NCBI GenBank assembly: GCA_943736015.1
Contig: OX031071.1
Coordinates: forward strand, 34,938,619-35,002,618
DNA length: 64,000 nucleotides
Direction: 5' to 3'
Origin: Tridacna crocea
Lineage: Eukaryota > Mollusca > Bivalvia > Cardiida > Cardiidae
Shown: in pieces, positions 32,188 to 43,917 of the stretch
Layout of the letters: every line of letters begins with the position of its first letter
Numbering within the stretch: position 1 is the first letter of the stretch
Translations under genes and position numbers: made by a program
Notes under the pieces: generated by a model
The model's database searches: none
What the model was told of the DNA's origin: nothing
The model's input: the letters and a program-made list of their open reading frames with translations, nothing else

Positions 32188-34050
32188 AACTTAGTTCCTG
32201 TAACATTTCCTTTCTAAGATGAAAAGCTTTTACCAGGTAATTTGCAACATTATAGATGGTTGACTTGTTATCACTCTCTAAAATGGAATCAATTTTTTGT
32301 AGGTTTCTGGTACTTAGCCAGTTTTTTTTTCTTTTTTTTTTTTTTTTTTTTTTTTCAAAATAGATTTTTTCTGAAAAACTCATAGCTTTTGCACTAGAAA
32401 AAGAAATGAAACTCGTCCTTAACTACATTGATATTTTGCTTTTCACAAATTTTACAAAATCTAAAATTTCTGTCAAAGATAAACATCTACGCTTTTCAAT
32501 CATTAATTCATGCGATGAACAACGGAAATTTGAAAGTGCCTTCTTTAATACATAGTTCAAATCTGTATTTAAATAGAATTCTGGGTTCAGTAAGGATTTA
32601 AAATGCCGATTATGAAAAGCTTCAGATTATTCATGTACTAAAGAAAACCATTTTTGTGTATAACAATCTTTCATCCTTTGTGTAAATATTCTTAAGAATT
32701 CTGTCATTTCCCACGTCATGACTTATCCAAACATATCCAAAACTATAATTAAATAGGAGGTCTTTTTATTTTACTCGCCCAAGTATTTCGACCAATTTCA
32801 TCTAACTGATACAGCATATAATAACATTGTTTCGGATAACGTGTATTATCCATACGAATGATATCGATCCAGTATTTCATACAATTTGGTATATAAGTAA
32901 TACATAATGGTAATCTACCACATCCCCAAAGGCTAAAAAATCACTCGTATTATAAGAAAGAAGGCATTTTTTTTTTTTGCAAAATGTAATTTAAACCTTT
33001 TCGATCTTTTCAACATAATGATACCCCCAAATGTTTGATCCGTAACACAATATAGGTTTTACTGTTGCATCGAATATTTTGAACAAATCCTTGATTTCTG
33101 TTAGTCCTAACTCTTTGCGTAATTTCAGTACTTGGTACATAGCTTTTTTTTGCTTGTAAAGATAACATATAGTGGGTTTTAGACCATGAAAGTAAACTTG
33201 TAAAATAAACACCCAAATACTGATAATATGAAACCACTTCGATATCTCTATTATCATACAACCATCTTTCAGTTCTTTTTAGATTCCCGCCATTTCTGAA
33301 CACAATAATTTCTGTTTTGTCAATATTGATATCTAAGCCGACCCCATTACTGAATTGTTCAATAAGGTTTATCTGTCTTTGTAGCTGGATTATGGTATCT
33401 GAAAAACTAGAAACATCATCTGCGAAAAGTAGTACATTTAAGTCATCAATTTCATTTGATACAAAGATTCCGTGTCAGCATTTATCTTTTAAAAACTTTA
33501 TTGAATAATTTACCAATATATTGACCAATTTTGGAGATCCAACACAGCCCTGTCTTGTACCAACAGTACAGTGGAACAATGGGGTCAGCCGATCACCAAT
33601 TTTAACGCAAGACTTCAGATTTCCATACATAGACTTTAAAACATTTAGAAAATTTCCGTTTATACCATTACGTTGCAAACAGTCCCATTGTTTATCATGG
33701 CGAATAGAATCTAATGCCTTAGCGAAATCGATAAAAATACAATAAAATCTTCCACATTTTTTTGAGAGATATTTTTGTGCTAACGACATGAGTATAAATA
33801 TGTTATCATAAGTTGAATAATTTTCCCGAAAACCTGCTTGAGCTTCATCTATGACATCACATTTATTACACCATTTTGAAAATCTTGAGTTCAATATAGA
33901 GACAAAAGCTTTGCTGAAAGAATCAATCAATGGTACACCTCGATAATTACCGGGATCATGTAGACTACCCTTTTTGTGAATAGGAGTAATAATACTGTGA
34001 GATCATTCTTGTGGAAATGTACAAGTTTCAAATATTACGTTAAAAAGTTT
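32188..34050 (-). pseudogene. Decayed LINE reverse transcriptase
   Basis: Read on the minus strand, this is a 5'-truncated non-LTR retrotransposon protein. It begins near 34050 with sequence typical of the RT N-terminal side (SIITPIHKKGSLHDPGNYRG). It then has FCRENYS-type and FIDFAKALD sequence (motif A, about 33720-33745), GTRQGCVGSPKL (about 33540-33570) and FADD (about 33425). The thumb follows (QYLGVYF, KPILCYGSNIWG). The product would copy element RNA at nicked target DNA. Breaks: a tryptophan-to-stop before the RT (near 34003), a stop after KDKC (near 33475), and a frame change at an A-run near 33150. Plus-strand poly(T) near 32323-32356 lies within the C-terminal region. Its sequence differs from the LINE at 46.4 kb. 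Confidence 0.85.
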
Positions 34051-34059
34051 AACTTAAAA

Positions 34060-34640
34060 GGGCAGACACATTGCGGAAAAGGGAAAATATTTAGGTAGGA
34101 ATAATTGGTTAGATATGCGTCAAACAGTCATATCGATTTTTGACAGAGTACTGAGACAAGAGATTTGAAAGTTGATATACGCCCACAAACAGTCATATGG
34201 GATTTTGAGAGAGCACTGAGACAAGAGGTTTGAAAGTTGATATACGCCCACCTGACTTTATTTATTCCTTGTGATTTTCAACCATGAATAAGTGGTATAC
34301 ATTCAAGGCCCGGAAAAGATTTATCAAGAAAACAAAACAGCCTTTATTTAGTTTCGGTAAGGTGTTATTCCGCTTTCAGCAATATTTTGGCTATATCAAC
34401 GCCACAGCTCATTTATTTATGTGTTTCCTGGTTTTCACTTTTGTAATAAGCGGTCGCTGCACACGCATGGTCTTTATTTTATTTTACCAGAAAGTCTGTG
34501 TTTGTCAAACACCAAGGGGACTATACAGATTATAATACGCTGCTTTGACTTCCTTTCTGATCTTGGATCTACAGAGTTTATCTAAATAACACAGTCTCAA
34601 AATTGCAAATCATTCAGTTCATGAACTTGATGATAATGAC
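34060..34640 (+). repeat. Segmental duplication S2, left part
   Basis: Partner of 20655-21190. It includes an extra internal duplication (TTTGAAAGTTGATATACGCC twice, at about 34165 and 34228) absent from S1. An open frame at 34284-34535 is conserved in length only here and is probably chance. Confidence 0.8.
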
Positions 34641-34669
34641 GACGACGAATAGATAGCGATGATGATGAT

Positions 34670-36625
34670 GATTTGTAGTAGGGCTTAACTTGAATTTAAT
34701 TAACAGACTGATCCATGCTCTATGAAAAAATCGCTTAACTTAAATTTAATGAATAGATTGAGCCGTGCTTTGTGAAAAGGGGGCTCAACTTAACTTTAAT
34801 GAACAGACTGTTCAATGCTCTTTAAAAAGGGCTTAACTTAAATTTAATTAATAGACTCTTCAATGCTCTGTGAAAAGGGGGCTTATCTTAAATTTAATGA
34901 ACAGACTGTACCATGCTCTATGAAAAAATGGCTTTACTTAAATTTAATGAGCAGATTGAGCCATGCTCTGTGAAAGAGGGGCTCAACTTAAATTTAATGA
35001 ACAGACTGACCCGTTCTCTGTGAAAAGGGGGCTTGACTTAAATGTAATGAACAGACTGACTCGTGCTCTGTGAAAAAGAGGCATAACTTAAATTTAATGA
35101 ACAGACTGACTCGTGCTCTGTGAAAAGGGGCTTGACTTAAATTTAATGAACAGACTGTTCAATGCTCTTTAAAAAGGGCTTAACTTAAATTTAATTAATA
35201 GACTCTTCAATGCTCTGTGAAAAGGGGGCTTATCTTAAATTTAATGAACAGACTGTACCATGCTCTATGAAAAAATGGCTTTACTTAAATTTAATGAGCA
35301 GATTGAGCCATGCTCTGTGAAAGAGGGGCTCAACTTAAATTTAATGAACAGACTGACCCGTTCTCTGTGAAAAGGGGGCTTGACTTAAATGTAATGAACA
35401 GACTGACTCGTGCTCTGTGAAAAAGAGGCATAACTTAAATTTAATGAACAGACTGACTCGTGCTCTGTGAAAAGGGGCTTGACTTAAATTTAATGAACAG
35501 ACTGACCCGTGCTCTGTGAAAAAGAGGCATGACTTAAATTTAATGAACAGACTGACCCTTGCTCTGTTAAAAAAGGGGCTTGACTTAAATTTAATGAACA
35601 GACTGACCCGTGCTCTGTGAAAACAAGAGGCATGACTTAAATTTAATAAACAGACTGACTCGTGCTCTGTGAAAAAGGGGCCTGACTTAAATTTAATGAA
35701 CAGACTGACCCGTGCTCTCTGAAAAAGGGGCTTAACTTAAATTTAATGAACAGACTGACCCTTGCTCTGCGAAAAAGAGGCATGACTTTAATTTAATGAA
35801 CAGACTGACTCGTGCTCTGTGAAAAGGGGGCTTAACTTAAATTTAATGAACAGACTGATTCGTGCTCTGTGAAAAAGGGGCATAACTTAAATTTAATGAA
35901 CAGACTGACTCGTGCTCTGTGAAAAGGGGGCTTAACTTAAATCTGATAAACAGACTGGTGAATGCTCTGTGAAAAGGGGGCTTAACTTAAATTTAATGAA
36001 CAGACTGGTGAATGCTCTGTGAAAAGGGGGCTTAACTTAAATTTAATGAACAGACTGGTGAATGCTCTGGAAAAAGAGGCATAACTTAAATCAAATGAAC
36101 AGACTGACCCGTGCTCTGTGAAAAAGAGGCATAACTTAAATTTAAGGAACAGACTGGTGAATGCTCTGTAAAAATGGGCATAACTTAAATTTAATGAACA
36201 GACTGACCCGTGCTCTGTAAAAAGGGGCATAACTTAAATTTAAGGAACAGACTGGTGAATGCTCTGTAAAAAGAGGCATAACTTAAATTTAAGGAACAGA
36301 CTGGTGAATGCTCTGTAAAAAGAGGCATAACTTAAATGTAATGAACAGACTTGTCAATGCTCTGTGAAAAGGGGGCATAACTTAAATTTAATGAACAGAC
36401 TAACACGTGCTATGTAAAAAGAGGCATAACTTAAATTCAATGAACAGACTGGTGAATGCTCTGTAAAAAGAGGCATAACTTAAATTTAATGAACAGAATG
36501 GTGAATGCTCTGTAAAAAGAGGCATAACTTAAATTTAATGAACAGACTGACCCGTGCTCTGTAAAAAGACGCATAACTTAAATTTAATGAACAGACTGGT
36601 GAATGCTCTGTAAAAAGGGGCTTAA
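34670..36625 (+). repeat. Minisatellite of about 52 bp, roughly 37 units
   Basis: Each unit is CTTAAATTTAATGAACAGAC followed by TGACCCGTGCTCTGTGAAAA and an AGGGGC(T/A)TAA linker. Variants form subclasses (TGTTCAATGC, TGTACCATGC, GGTGAATGC). A block of seven units starting near 34808 is repeated in order from 35156, about 348 bp later, a higher-order duplication. The array sits between the two parts of S2 and is absent from S1. A minus-strand 82-codon frame within it is an artefact. Confidence 0.95.
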
Positions 36626-36856
36626 CCCTTTACCACACAATGCCGAATTTTGAGTTTTTGTTCACAACCTTCAAGAAAAGGCCTTTTGAAAACATTTTGG
36701 GAAAAGGACAAAATACTTGTTACCAATATCTTTTTCACTTCTACAATTATGTTTTCTACATTTCCCCCAAAAAAGTTACATTTTTCGCATCAGGTTTATT
36801 TTTTTCGTCTGGAAAGGTTTTGAATTTTGTACTGGTCTTTTATTTTAAAGAATTAA
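36622..36856 (-). mobile_element. MITE-T copy, counterpart of 21450-21690
   Basis: TTAACCCTTTACCACACAAT starts the R-end and TTAA closes at 36853. The hairpin is decayed (AATACTTGTTACCAATATCT). Confidence 0.75.
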
Positions 36857-38890
36857 TGCATCTGCAAAAAGTGTCAACTCAGATCAGCCTGCGCAGTCCG
36901 TGCAGGTTGACCTGGTTTGAAGTTTTTAGCTATAAGTCAATTTTAGCTATTAGTGTTTAGCTATTAGTCAGTTTTAGTCATTAGTTTTAGCTATTAGTCA
37001 ATTTTACGCATGTCAAAGGATCAATCTACCCCAAATTTCAGTTATAGAGCTAATTGATGACTTGATTGATACAATTTATTTATAGTATGTAGTAACTAAT
37101 CACAGACAGACAGAAAAACAGACAGCTTAACTCATTACCAAACGGCAAAATTTTAGGTTATCCAATTTGAAAGCATTTGCAGACGACAAAATAAAAGGGA
37201 TTACAAATTTGAAATGTGTTTTATGAAGGGTAGAAAACTTTGTGGGTAAAGGAGAAAATGCTGGTTACCAGCATTTTCTCCTTTTCCCACAATGTTTTCT
37301 AAAGGCATTTCTCTCAGTGTCGTCAAAAGTAGGGATTGTGTGGTAATGGGTTAATCATTAGACAGTTTGATCTGAACCTACACCCATTGCTAAAGAGCTC
37401 TGAATCGTGTTTTGCCATGTATGGGTTTTGGAGGAAAAAACACAAATATAATGGAGATAGAATGTCACTTTCCCCTGAAAAGCAGAGGGATATGTTTCTA
37501 ATCAGATCGTGTTTCTTCCTAGTAACAAAATTATGCACCGTTTCACTGAATTTCTCCATTTTTTTTGGTGACGATCACGATCAAATATGACAGAAAATAA
37601 AGCGGGGATTTCTACATTTAAAGTTGGTCAACTGAAGCTTTTGATGATAACTGTAAACTTATCTATGCAGCAATAAATTGTGAATTTATCCATTCGTTAA
37701 CTACTATATTTTGTCTTTTTTCTTCACGTTTCCTTTCACCTTTATATATTGATTATTCTCTAAAACATTTACCTTGTAGTTCAAACAATACAAACCATTT
37801 CAAATTACTGTAATATTGCCACTGCAAGAAAACAGCAAAACCTTGACCTTTTAGGAAATAAGTGTTATTTTTTTTGTGCAGTTTGGTTGTCTGATGCAAT
37901 GTCTTGTTGACATCCATTCTTGCTCTCTCTGTTTAATTCTTTCCAGCGAAAAGCAGAAATAACATATTTATTCTATTTTTGTTTTGCTGACGACATAGAT
38001 CAAGATCAGACATCACATTTTTGTATCATACAATCTTATTTATACCGGTCGTCTGTTTACTGAAGCGCACAAGGCAAAGCTCAACCTGAGTTTCAAAATT
38101 TAATATTGTAGCTATTAAGTGTAGTCTGATCTTGATCTATGCTGCCAGATTATCTAGACGAGCCTTAAAGATAAAAAGAAACAAAGAACAAAAGCTGCCT
38201 CAGTTTTCGTGGATTGTAATAGCGAGTTATGTTTAGAGCAGAGTGAGTCAGAAGACGTATCACTATTAAAAGTCTTTAGTTTGTTTTTTGAATTACAAGT
38301 TGTTTTTTTTTTTTAATATATATATATACTATTAGACAGATACATTAAACATACATGTCCAGCTAGAAGACCTTAACATTCTCAGTAAGTTCTTTTTGCC
38401 GCAATGTTTCACAAGAAATAGTTCCAGTGTAGCAGTGTAGATCCAAGACAAGGTTGCACGTTGCCAACATTCTAAATTTGATTTATAAAGTCTTCTTTAG
38501 GCCTCCATTTGATATTTATGTTCTTGGGGTCACGGATTTCCTTTCAAAAAGGGGTCTTTTTCAATTGATTTTTATGGGGACAGTTCTATCCAAGCTAGAG
38601 GCCAGCACTCCCCACGACATCTTGACAAAATAAGGCAAGGTTACAATTTTGTTGTTTGGTAGAATTAAATGACCTTTGACTCTTTACCAAATGACAGAAA
38701 TTTTAATTTGTTCAAAGCATGTACAGCTGTTGTTGTATGGTGTTCAACGCCATTTTCAACATTATTTCAGTTATATCGCGGCGGCCAGTACATCTATCCA
38801 TGTTTTTTAAGAAGTCTCTTCTTACCAATTCTCCGAGCCACTGGCTGCTTTTCAACGTAACCATCTTCGAAACAATTATGATCACAGGTG
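36857..38890 (+). repeat. Segmental duplication S2, right part
   Basis: Partner of 21690-22711 and 25996-26340. A short tandem of TTTTAGCTATTAGTCA lies at 36925-37000. The empty site for the long-TIR element is at about 38153-38165 (ATCTAGACGAGCC). About 38225-38640 has no counterpart in S1 and shows nothing recognisable. Confidence 0.8.
37127..37354 (+). mobile_element. MITE-T copy, complete, S2-specific
   Basis: TTAA at both edges; perfect-looking hairpin at 37233-37305. The S1 counterpart (ACCTGAACCATTAG near 21898) lacks the insert. Confidence 0.9.
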
Positions 38891-38940
38891 GGAGAGGAAT
38901 AACTCTTTATGTTGAAAAATACAAGTTATAAAAAAGTCTT

Positions 38941-38941
38941 T

Positions 38942-38973
<32 letters not shown>

Positions 38974-39400
38974 GTTTATTGTTCAAATCATACATACATG
39001 ATACACAAATAAAGAGTACAATTTACATACAAAGAAAATTATACAAAGTGACGGGGAAAAATAGGTTAGAAAAGTTGGAAGCCATAACCTTGGTCAGAAT
39101 GAGAATTAGACTATAGAAGGTTTTATTTTTTTTTTAGCAAATTTGTGTGTAATCAGGTTTTGTAGGTTTTTCACATTGTATCCCTCTTTTAATGTGTAAA
39201 GGGCCTTAAAGTTTAATATCTAAATTTTTCACATCACACCAAAATAAATATATATAATCTATCACTGAAATTAATATGAAAAAAACAATACAAATCATCA
39301 ATAATAAAGAATCCTAAAATTAAAAGGTTGTGTAGCCTCTTAATCTATTTTCAGATTTCCCGCCGAAATTAAAAAAAAAAAAACATTTTGGGAATGTTAA
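38941..39400 (-). mobile_element. LINE 3' end with TTGA repeat tail
   Basis: On the minus strand the segment ends AACAATAAACTTGATTGATT with about seven TTGA units. A polyadenylation-like AATAAA lies immediately before the tail. Upstream, GGCCCTTTACACATTAAAAG may be the end of coding. Tails of short repeats are typical of CR1/L2/RTE-type LINEs. Confidence 0.75.
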
Positions 39401-39734
39401 GTAATGGACCATGACTAATGACTCTTAAATTCCATTATAACAAACATGTAATTATTTTCTATAATGTCTAGAACCTTGGACACTAAGTTTGAAGCTTCGA
39501 CTGTATATTTCCGGTATGTAAATGCGCGAGCTGCTGATGTAAAAATAGACCGTGTTTCCCGTCGGTGTCGACCTGGGCCATAGTAAATCTCTAATTTCTC
39601 TTGTTGTCGGATGATTTTCGACTACTGGAGTTTTATGAATGGAAATGAAAAGGTTTTGGGTGTATAAGGATGATTTTTTTGTAATTTTTGTAAAATTTTC
39701 GTCCCAAAATCTGAAGGGCCACCTTTAACTCTAT

Positions 39735-39957
39735 ATGGCGAAAAGGGCATTCAGACATTTTCATAAAGTGTCATCTTGGATCAGTCTGCACAGCCCGATC
39801 GTGAGTGATTTTCTGTTTCACGCAAGTCTACTGTTGGACAAAATCTAACATAGTTGTAAAGTGCCGTCTCGGATTAGCCTGTGCAGGCTGCGTAGACTGA
39901 TCCAAGACAACGCTTTACGTAAATATCCGAATGCCCTTTTTCGTGTATTGTAGGCCA
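39735..39957. mobile_element. Foldback family 2, best copy
   Basis: Left AAAAGGGCATTCAGACATTT and CTTGGATCAGTCTGCACAG. Right CTGTGCAGGCTGCGTAGACT and AATATCCGAATGCCCTTTTT. The arms are about 60 bp. ATTGTAGGCCATA follows the right end, as at 18930. Confidence 0.75.
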
Positions 39958-40064
39958 TATGATAATGTTTTATCAACAAAAAACAGAGGTTGACACCAAC
40001 AGTGTCCTGGTATGCTAGGGACCCCAAATATTTATCTGGAAGCCTTCCCTTAGATTCATCATTT

Positions 40065-40200
40065 TACAGTGTATGGTGTCTTATACCATTTTCAGCATTA
40101 TTTCAGTTATATTGCGGTGGTCAGTGCTCGTACTGTTTCGAGGGATCACTTCTTCCTTGCTGGATAGCTTTTTCTCATATAAAATCAATACATAGCCATT
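40065..40200 (+). repeat. Third partial copy of the S1/S2 right end
   Basis: GTATGGTGTCTTATACCATT, ATTTCAGTTATATTGCGGTG and GCTGGATAGCTTTTTC align with 38725-38860 and 26170-26310. Confidence 0.65.
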
Positions 40201-40212
40201 GCATTGAAGACA

Positions 40213-40595
40213 ATTCTCTTTAACTAAGTGGGTAGTGTATTGGTCTTTCCAACCTCTATAAATGAAGACAATTCTCTTTAGGTGAGTGGGTAGTGTATTG
40301 GTCTTTCCAACCTCTATAAATGAGGACAGTTCTCTTTAGGTGAGTGGGTAGTGTATTGGTCTTTCCAACCTCTATAATTGAGGACAGTTCTCTTTAGGTG
40401 AGTGGGTAGTGTATTGGTCTTTCCAAACTCTATAATTGAGGACAGTTCTCTTTAGGTGAATGGGTAGTGTATTGGTCTTTCCAACCTCTATAAATGAGGA
40501 CAGTTCTCTTTAGGTGAATGGGTAGTGTATTGGTCTTTCCATCCTCTATAATTTAGGATTTTTGGCACACAGGTTCGAATCCCAGCTGGGGCGGT
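40213..40595 (+). repeat. Tandem array of a tRNA-like 5' half
   Basis: Six units of about 60 bp contain TTTAGGTGAGTGGGTAGTGT and ATTGGTCTTTCCAACC, the layout of a tRNA D-arm/A box followed by an anticodon-arm-like part. Only the last unit continues into a B box (GGTTCGAATCCCAGC), giving one complete tRNA-like head at about 40515-40590. Confidence 0.8.
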
Positions 40596-40689
40596 TTGTA
40601 TTTCAGTTATGCATTTCTGGTGAACTGGAGTTTTTTATTACCAGCACTTTTTACAACATTCTTCCTAAGCCAACACAACCATAGTTTAG

Positions 40690-40800
40690 CGGTGAGAAAG
40701 AAAGGGACCCTACTGCAATGACTATCGTCAGTCCTGGGAAAGAAAATTAACAAGTTTGGGATTTGATCCAGCTTTGCAACGAGAAATTTCATTGGTTTAT
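40690..40800 (-). mobile_element. SINE copy related to 26688-26774, uninterrupted
   Basis: GCAATGACTATCGTCAGTCC runs directly into TGGGAAAGAAAATT and GGGATTTGATCCAGC. This supplies the empty-site comparison for the nested SINE at 26.4 kb. Confidence 0.6.
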
Positions 40801-40809
40801 ACACTCGAC

Positions 40810-42015
40810 AGTCAGTATTGAATGTTCGAACCTTGTCAATAGAGAAGATTTTTAAGCAAGTTTACAAGTTCGAAGGACTGTAACAGCCAGACGTCATTAG
40901 CCTATGATAAACAATCGTGTTCTTTTTGATGGACAACTGATTTAGCTCTAAAATGTCGAAAGAATAAGGAAAACAACTATTAAAGCGTAGAAAAGATACA
41001 TTGATTTTTGTAATCGGGGCGAGTAACGGGCTACATAAAGTTAGATGCCTTGTTTATAATATGTAGTCTATGGGCAACAAGAGTCCAACTATGGACCCCT
41101 ATGGAAGAAACTAATAGAGTAAAATGGGCAGAATTTTTATAGCCTAAAATGTTCTTACATGCCATCTTGTTCAACCCTTATCACAAAATCCTGAGTTCTA
41201 ACTTTCCGTGACATGACTCAGATTGAATAAGGGATAATTGTGGAACCAGGGATGATCTGCATCTTTTGTAATGTCTGATATTAATCCACGCTGTATCTCG
41301 TGTGTGTTGGAAAGGGGTCAAACTTGAGTACGAATGTTTATTATTTCAAGCGGAATGTGAAAATTCAATACGGGAAGTTAAGGAAGCGAAACTTTTGTTA
41401 AGAACTGTTGTAGTATTTTCTTCCTTTAGATTGTAAAAACTTGAGATTGGGTGACAAAGGCATAAAAATGAATGTAAAGAATTTGAAATGTGATGTTGAC
41501 TATTCAAACATTAGACATTAGTTTTTGTTTCCAATTTCTATAGAATCGAAACTTCAACATTCTTGGCTTTGAAAACATACGTTACCATAAAAACCGACTT
41601 AAATAGTTTTTAGGGACGTAGTCTGATCTCTGATCTGCTAATACCTCTGAAACATTCTAAGTTAAATGAACTCTTTTAATCATCTTAAGTTTTGCTGCAC
41701 ATACCAATGCATTATTATTATGATTAAGATAATGGGTTAAAGTCTGCAGGACATGTACTCTGCTATTGTGTTGCTTATTACAATAATTATATTGTATCTC
41801 AAAAAATGACAAATTGAATACATCAACATAATTAACTGAAGAAAGAAAGGGACACATCGTCTGCTTGCACGAAAAGCGGATATGTATGATTTAGGTCAAG
41901 TGTTTTGTTTACAATGCAACATGCGACATCAAAATCACGTGTTCCGTTTCTAGGTATCGGACAGTTTAACATGGAAACAGAGTATCCTAGGATGACCTGC
42001 ATAGAACGATATGGT
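40810..42015. other. Unassigned
   Basis: No exon with paired splice signals, RNA gene or repeat family recognised. Confidence 0.5.
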
Positions 42016-42021
42016 TAATTC

Positions 42022-42172
42022 TTAACCAGACGACAAATTTTAGCTTTGTCCAAACTGAAAGCATTTGCAGACTACAATTTCAATGTTGCTCAAATGGTGC
42101 AATTGTTGCATTGTAGGGTAGAAAACGTTGTGGAAAAAGGAGAAAAGTCAGCCTTGTGTGGTAAAGGGTTAA
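42022..42172 (+). mobile_element. MITE-T with centre deleted
   Basis: TTAA at both edges. The L-half and left hairpin arm are present. The right arm and most of the R-half are lost (GAGAAAAGTCAGCCTTGTG joins arm to terminus). Confidence 0.8.
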
Positions 42173-42329
42173 ATCTCAATGCAAACCTTTCTTGACTCTG
42201 AAACAACTATGGATCAGGATCAGACTGCATGTTTTATGCAGATCTTTTATTCTTACTATCACCTAGTTTAACCATTTTTTTCTTCTTACTTCGATGAGCT
42301 CTCGGAGCGTTGTAACTTTTTTCCAATTT

Positions 42330-42515
42330 TTCTAACAACAAAACTTTGGACAGGACAAAATTGAAGACATTTGCAGACAACAAATTAATCGCAGCATTAA
42401 TGTGTATTTCTGTGCTTCAGGTATACTTTTCGTTTTGTTAAAAGGAAAACAAAATGCTGGTTACCATCATTTTCCCCATTTTTTCCACAATGTTTCCGAA
42501 ATATGTTTGTAATTT
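42330..42515 (+). mobile_element. MITE-T, decayed
   Basis: AACAACAAAACTTTGGACAG, GCAGACAACAAATTAA and a hairpin AAATGCTGGTTACCATCATT. Confidence 0.6.
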
Positions 42516-42769
42516 TACAAACCTTTCATTACTGTGATGGTCAAACTATCGAATGCTGTCTTATTTATTTTGTTCTATATGCCGATTTCAGTTTCGTCAT
42601 TGAATCTATTTCTGAAGTACATCAGAATAAGAAGACGACTCTCAAGAGAAAACTGAACTTTTTTAGTCAATAGGTGTTGCCCTGTTTGTGGCAATATTAT
42701 TGAACAGGTAGGAACGATGATGGTCATAAAGTATATACCAATGAAGCCATTAATTACTGTAGGTTTGAG

Positions 42770-42970
42770 GTAAAAGCTGTGGGCAAAAATCTAGAATTCT
42801 GCAAACTGAAATCATTATAAAGCGACAAAGTAAAAGCAATAAACTCGAATGATATGTTGTTTTTTTTCTTTGGGAAGAAAACACTGTGGGAAATAGGGTA
42901 AGTACTTATCAGCTTTTTCTCCTTACCCCACAATATTTTCAAAGCTCTTCTTCCGCGTAGAAACACGTGA
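42770..42970 (+). mobile_element. MITE-T, decayed
   Basis: Left hairpin arm AGAAAACACTGTGGGAAATA and right CTTACCCCACAATATTTTC. The ends are weak. Confidence 0.5.
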
Positions 42971-43352
42971 TCGCCTGATGCAATGATTGGTTAAAATTAC
43001 CCTACGTTTTCCTTTCTTAAATGTCAAGGCAAAACACTTCACTTCTCTGTGCAGAAACCATATACATATTGTCTAACTACAAGTCTCGTAAGAATATCAA
43101 AGTATTAAAGTATACAAAGTATTTTGCTTCATAGGAAGTGCGATGAAATTTAGAGAATCGCAGATAGCAATTTCTCCATTTGTTTCAATATTTCTGTACG
43201 AATCATTTTATGCATCAGCTGTTTTCAAGATAAAGATTTAATACGCCCCAAACACTTACATATCTCTTACTTGTTCAAATACGATTGGATACTTTCTAAC
43301 CAACCACGCACATATTTCTATATATCTCCCTGTCTCCGCACTATACGAGCAG

Positions 43353-43499
43353 ATTCTCGTGGCAGTGACACAGACACCATCACAAGTAACCAATTTTTGA
43401 AAAAGAAAATTGACAGCGTCACAAGCTATCTACAATTTAAAAAAAAGACAGCTGTATCCAAAACAGATTTCGAAGTTGGCGACAACAATCACAAAAAAG
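43353..43499 (+). CDS. Candidate internal exon, unknown protein
   Basis: A pyrimidine-rich acceptor (CTCCCTGTCTCCGCACTATA then CGAGCAG) and a strong donor (AAAAAAG|GTAAGA) bound 147 bases, a length divisible by three. The open frame reads SRGSDTDTITSNQFLKKKID and ends SKTDFEVGDNNHKK; it is polar and lysine-rich, with no recognised motif. The open frame extends past both boundaries, but the sequence downstream of the donor is low-complexity. No partner exons were identified. It could be a real host exon or an old transposon fragment. Confidence 0.35.
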
Positions 43500-43547
43500 G
43501 TAAGATTTTCTTATATTTCACTCATTTTATTTTTGATAAATATATTG

Positions 43548-43551
<4 letters not shown>

Positions 43552-43581
<30 letters not shown>

Positions 43582-43582
43582 C
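43552..43582 (+). repeat. ATT microsatellite
   Basis: About ten ATT units. A second, imperfect run lies near 45920-45955. Confidence 0.9.
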
Positions 43583-43688
43583 TTTTTATGCTTACTATTA
43601 TTTAATATGTTTGATCCGTTACTCTATCGTCACACATCTCACATTTCGAGTTATCTGTGAATTCGAATTACAGGTTATCGAGGTCATT

Positions 43689-43917
43689 TTAACTCATTAC
43701 CAAACGACAATATTTTAGACTTGTCTAAATCGAAAGCATTTGCAGACGGGTAAATGAAAATGACTGAAAATTTGAAAGTTTGTTTTGTGGAGAGTGGAAA
43801 ACATTGCGGGAAAAGGAGAAAATGCTGGTTACCAGCATCTTCTCATTTCCCCACAATGTTTTCTAAAGGCTTCTTTCTCAGGGTCGACAAAGTAGGGATT
43901 GTCTGGTAATGGGTTAG
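43689..43917 (+). mobile_element. MITE-T copy, near complete
   Basis: Left TTAA, right TTAG. Hairpin arms ACATTGCGGGAAAAGGAG and CTTCTCATTTCCCCACAATG. Confidence 0.85.

Noticed and set aside
32323..32356. Poly(A) tail marking the LINE 3' end at 32.3 kb
   Set aside because: Coding similarity continues beyond the run to about 32188 on the minus strand, so the run looks like an internal expansion.
35982..36230. Minus-strand 82-codon repeat protein
   Set aside because: Each 52-bp unit shifts frame; the frame is open only over a few units of the minisatellite.
34670..36625. CRISPR-like array
   Set aside because: Units are tandem without unique spacers, there are no cas genes, and the window is animal-like DNA.
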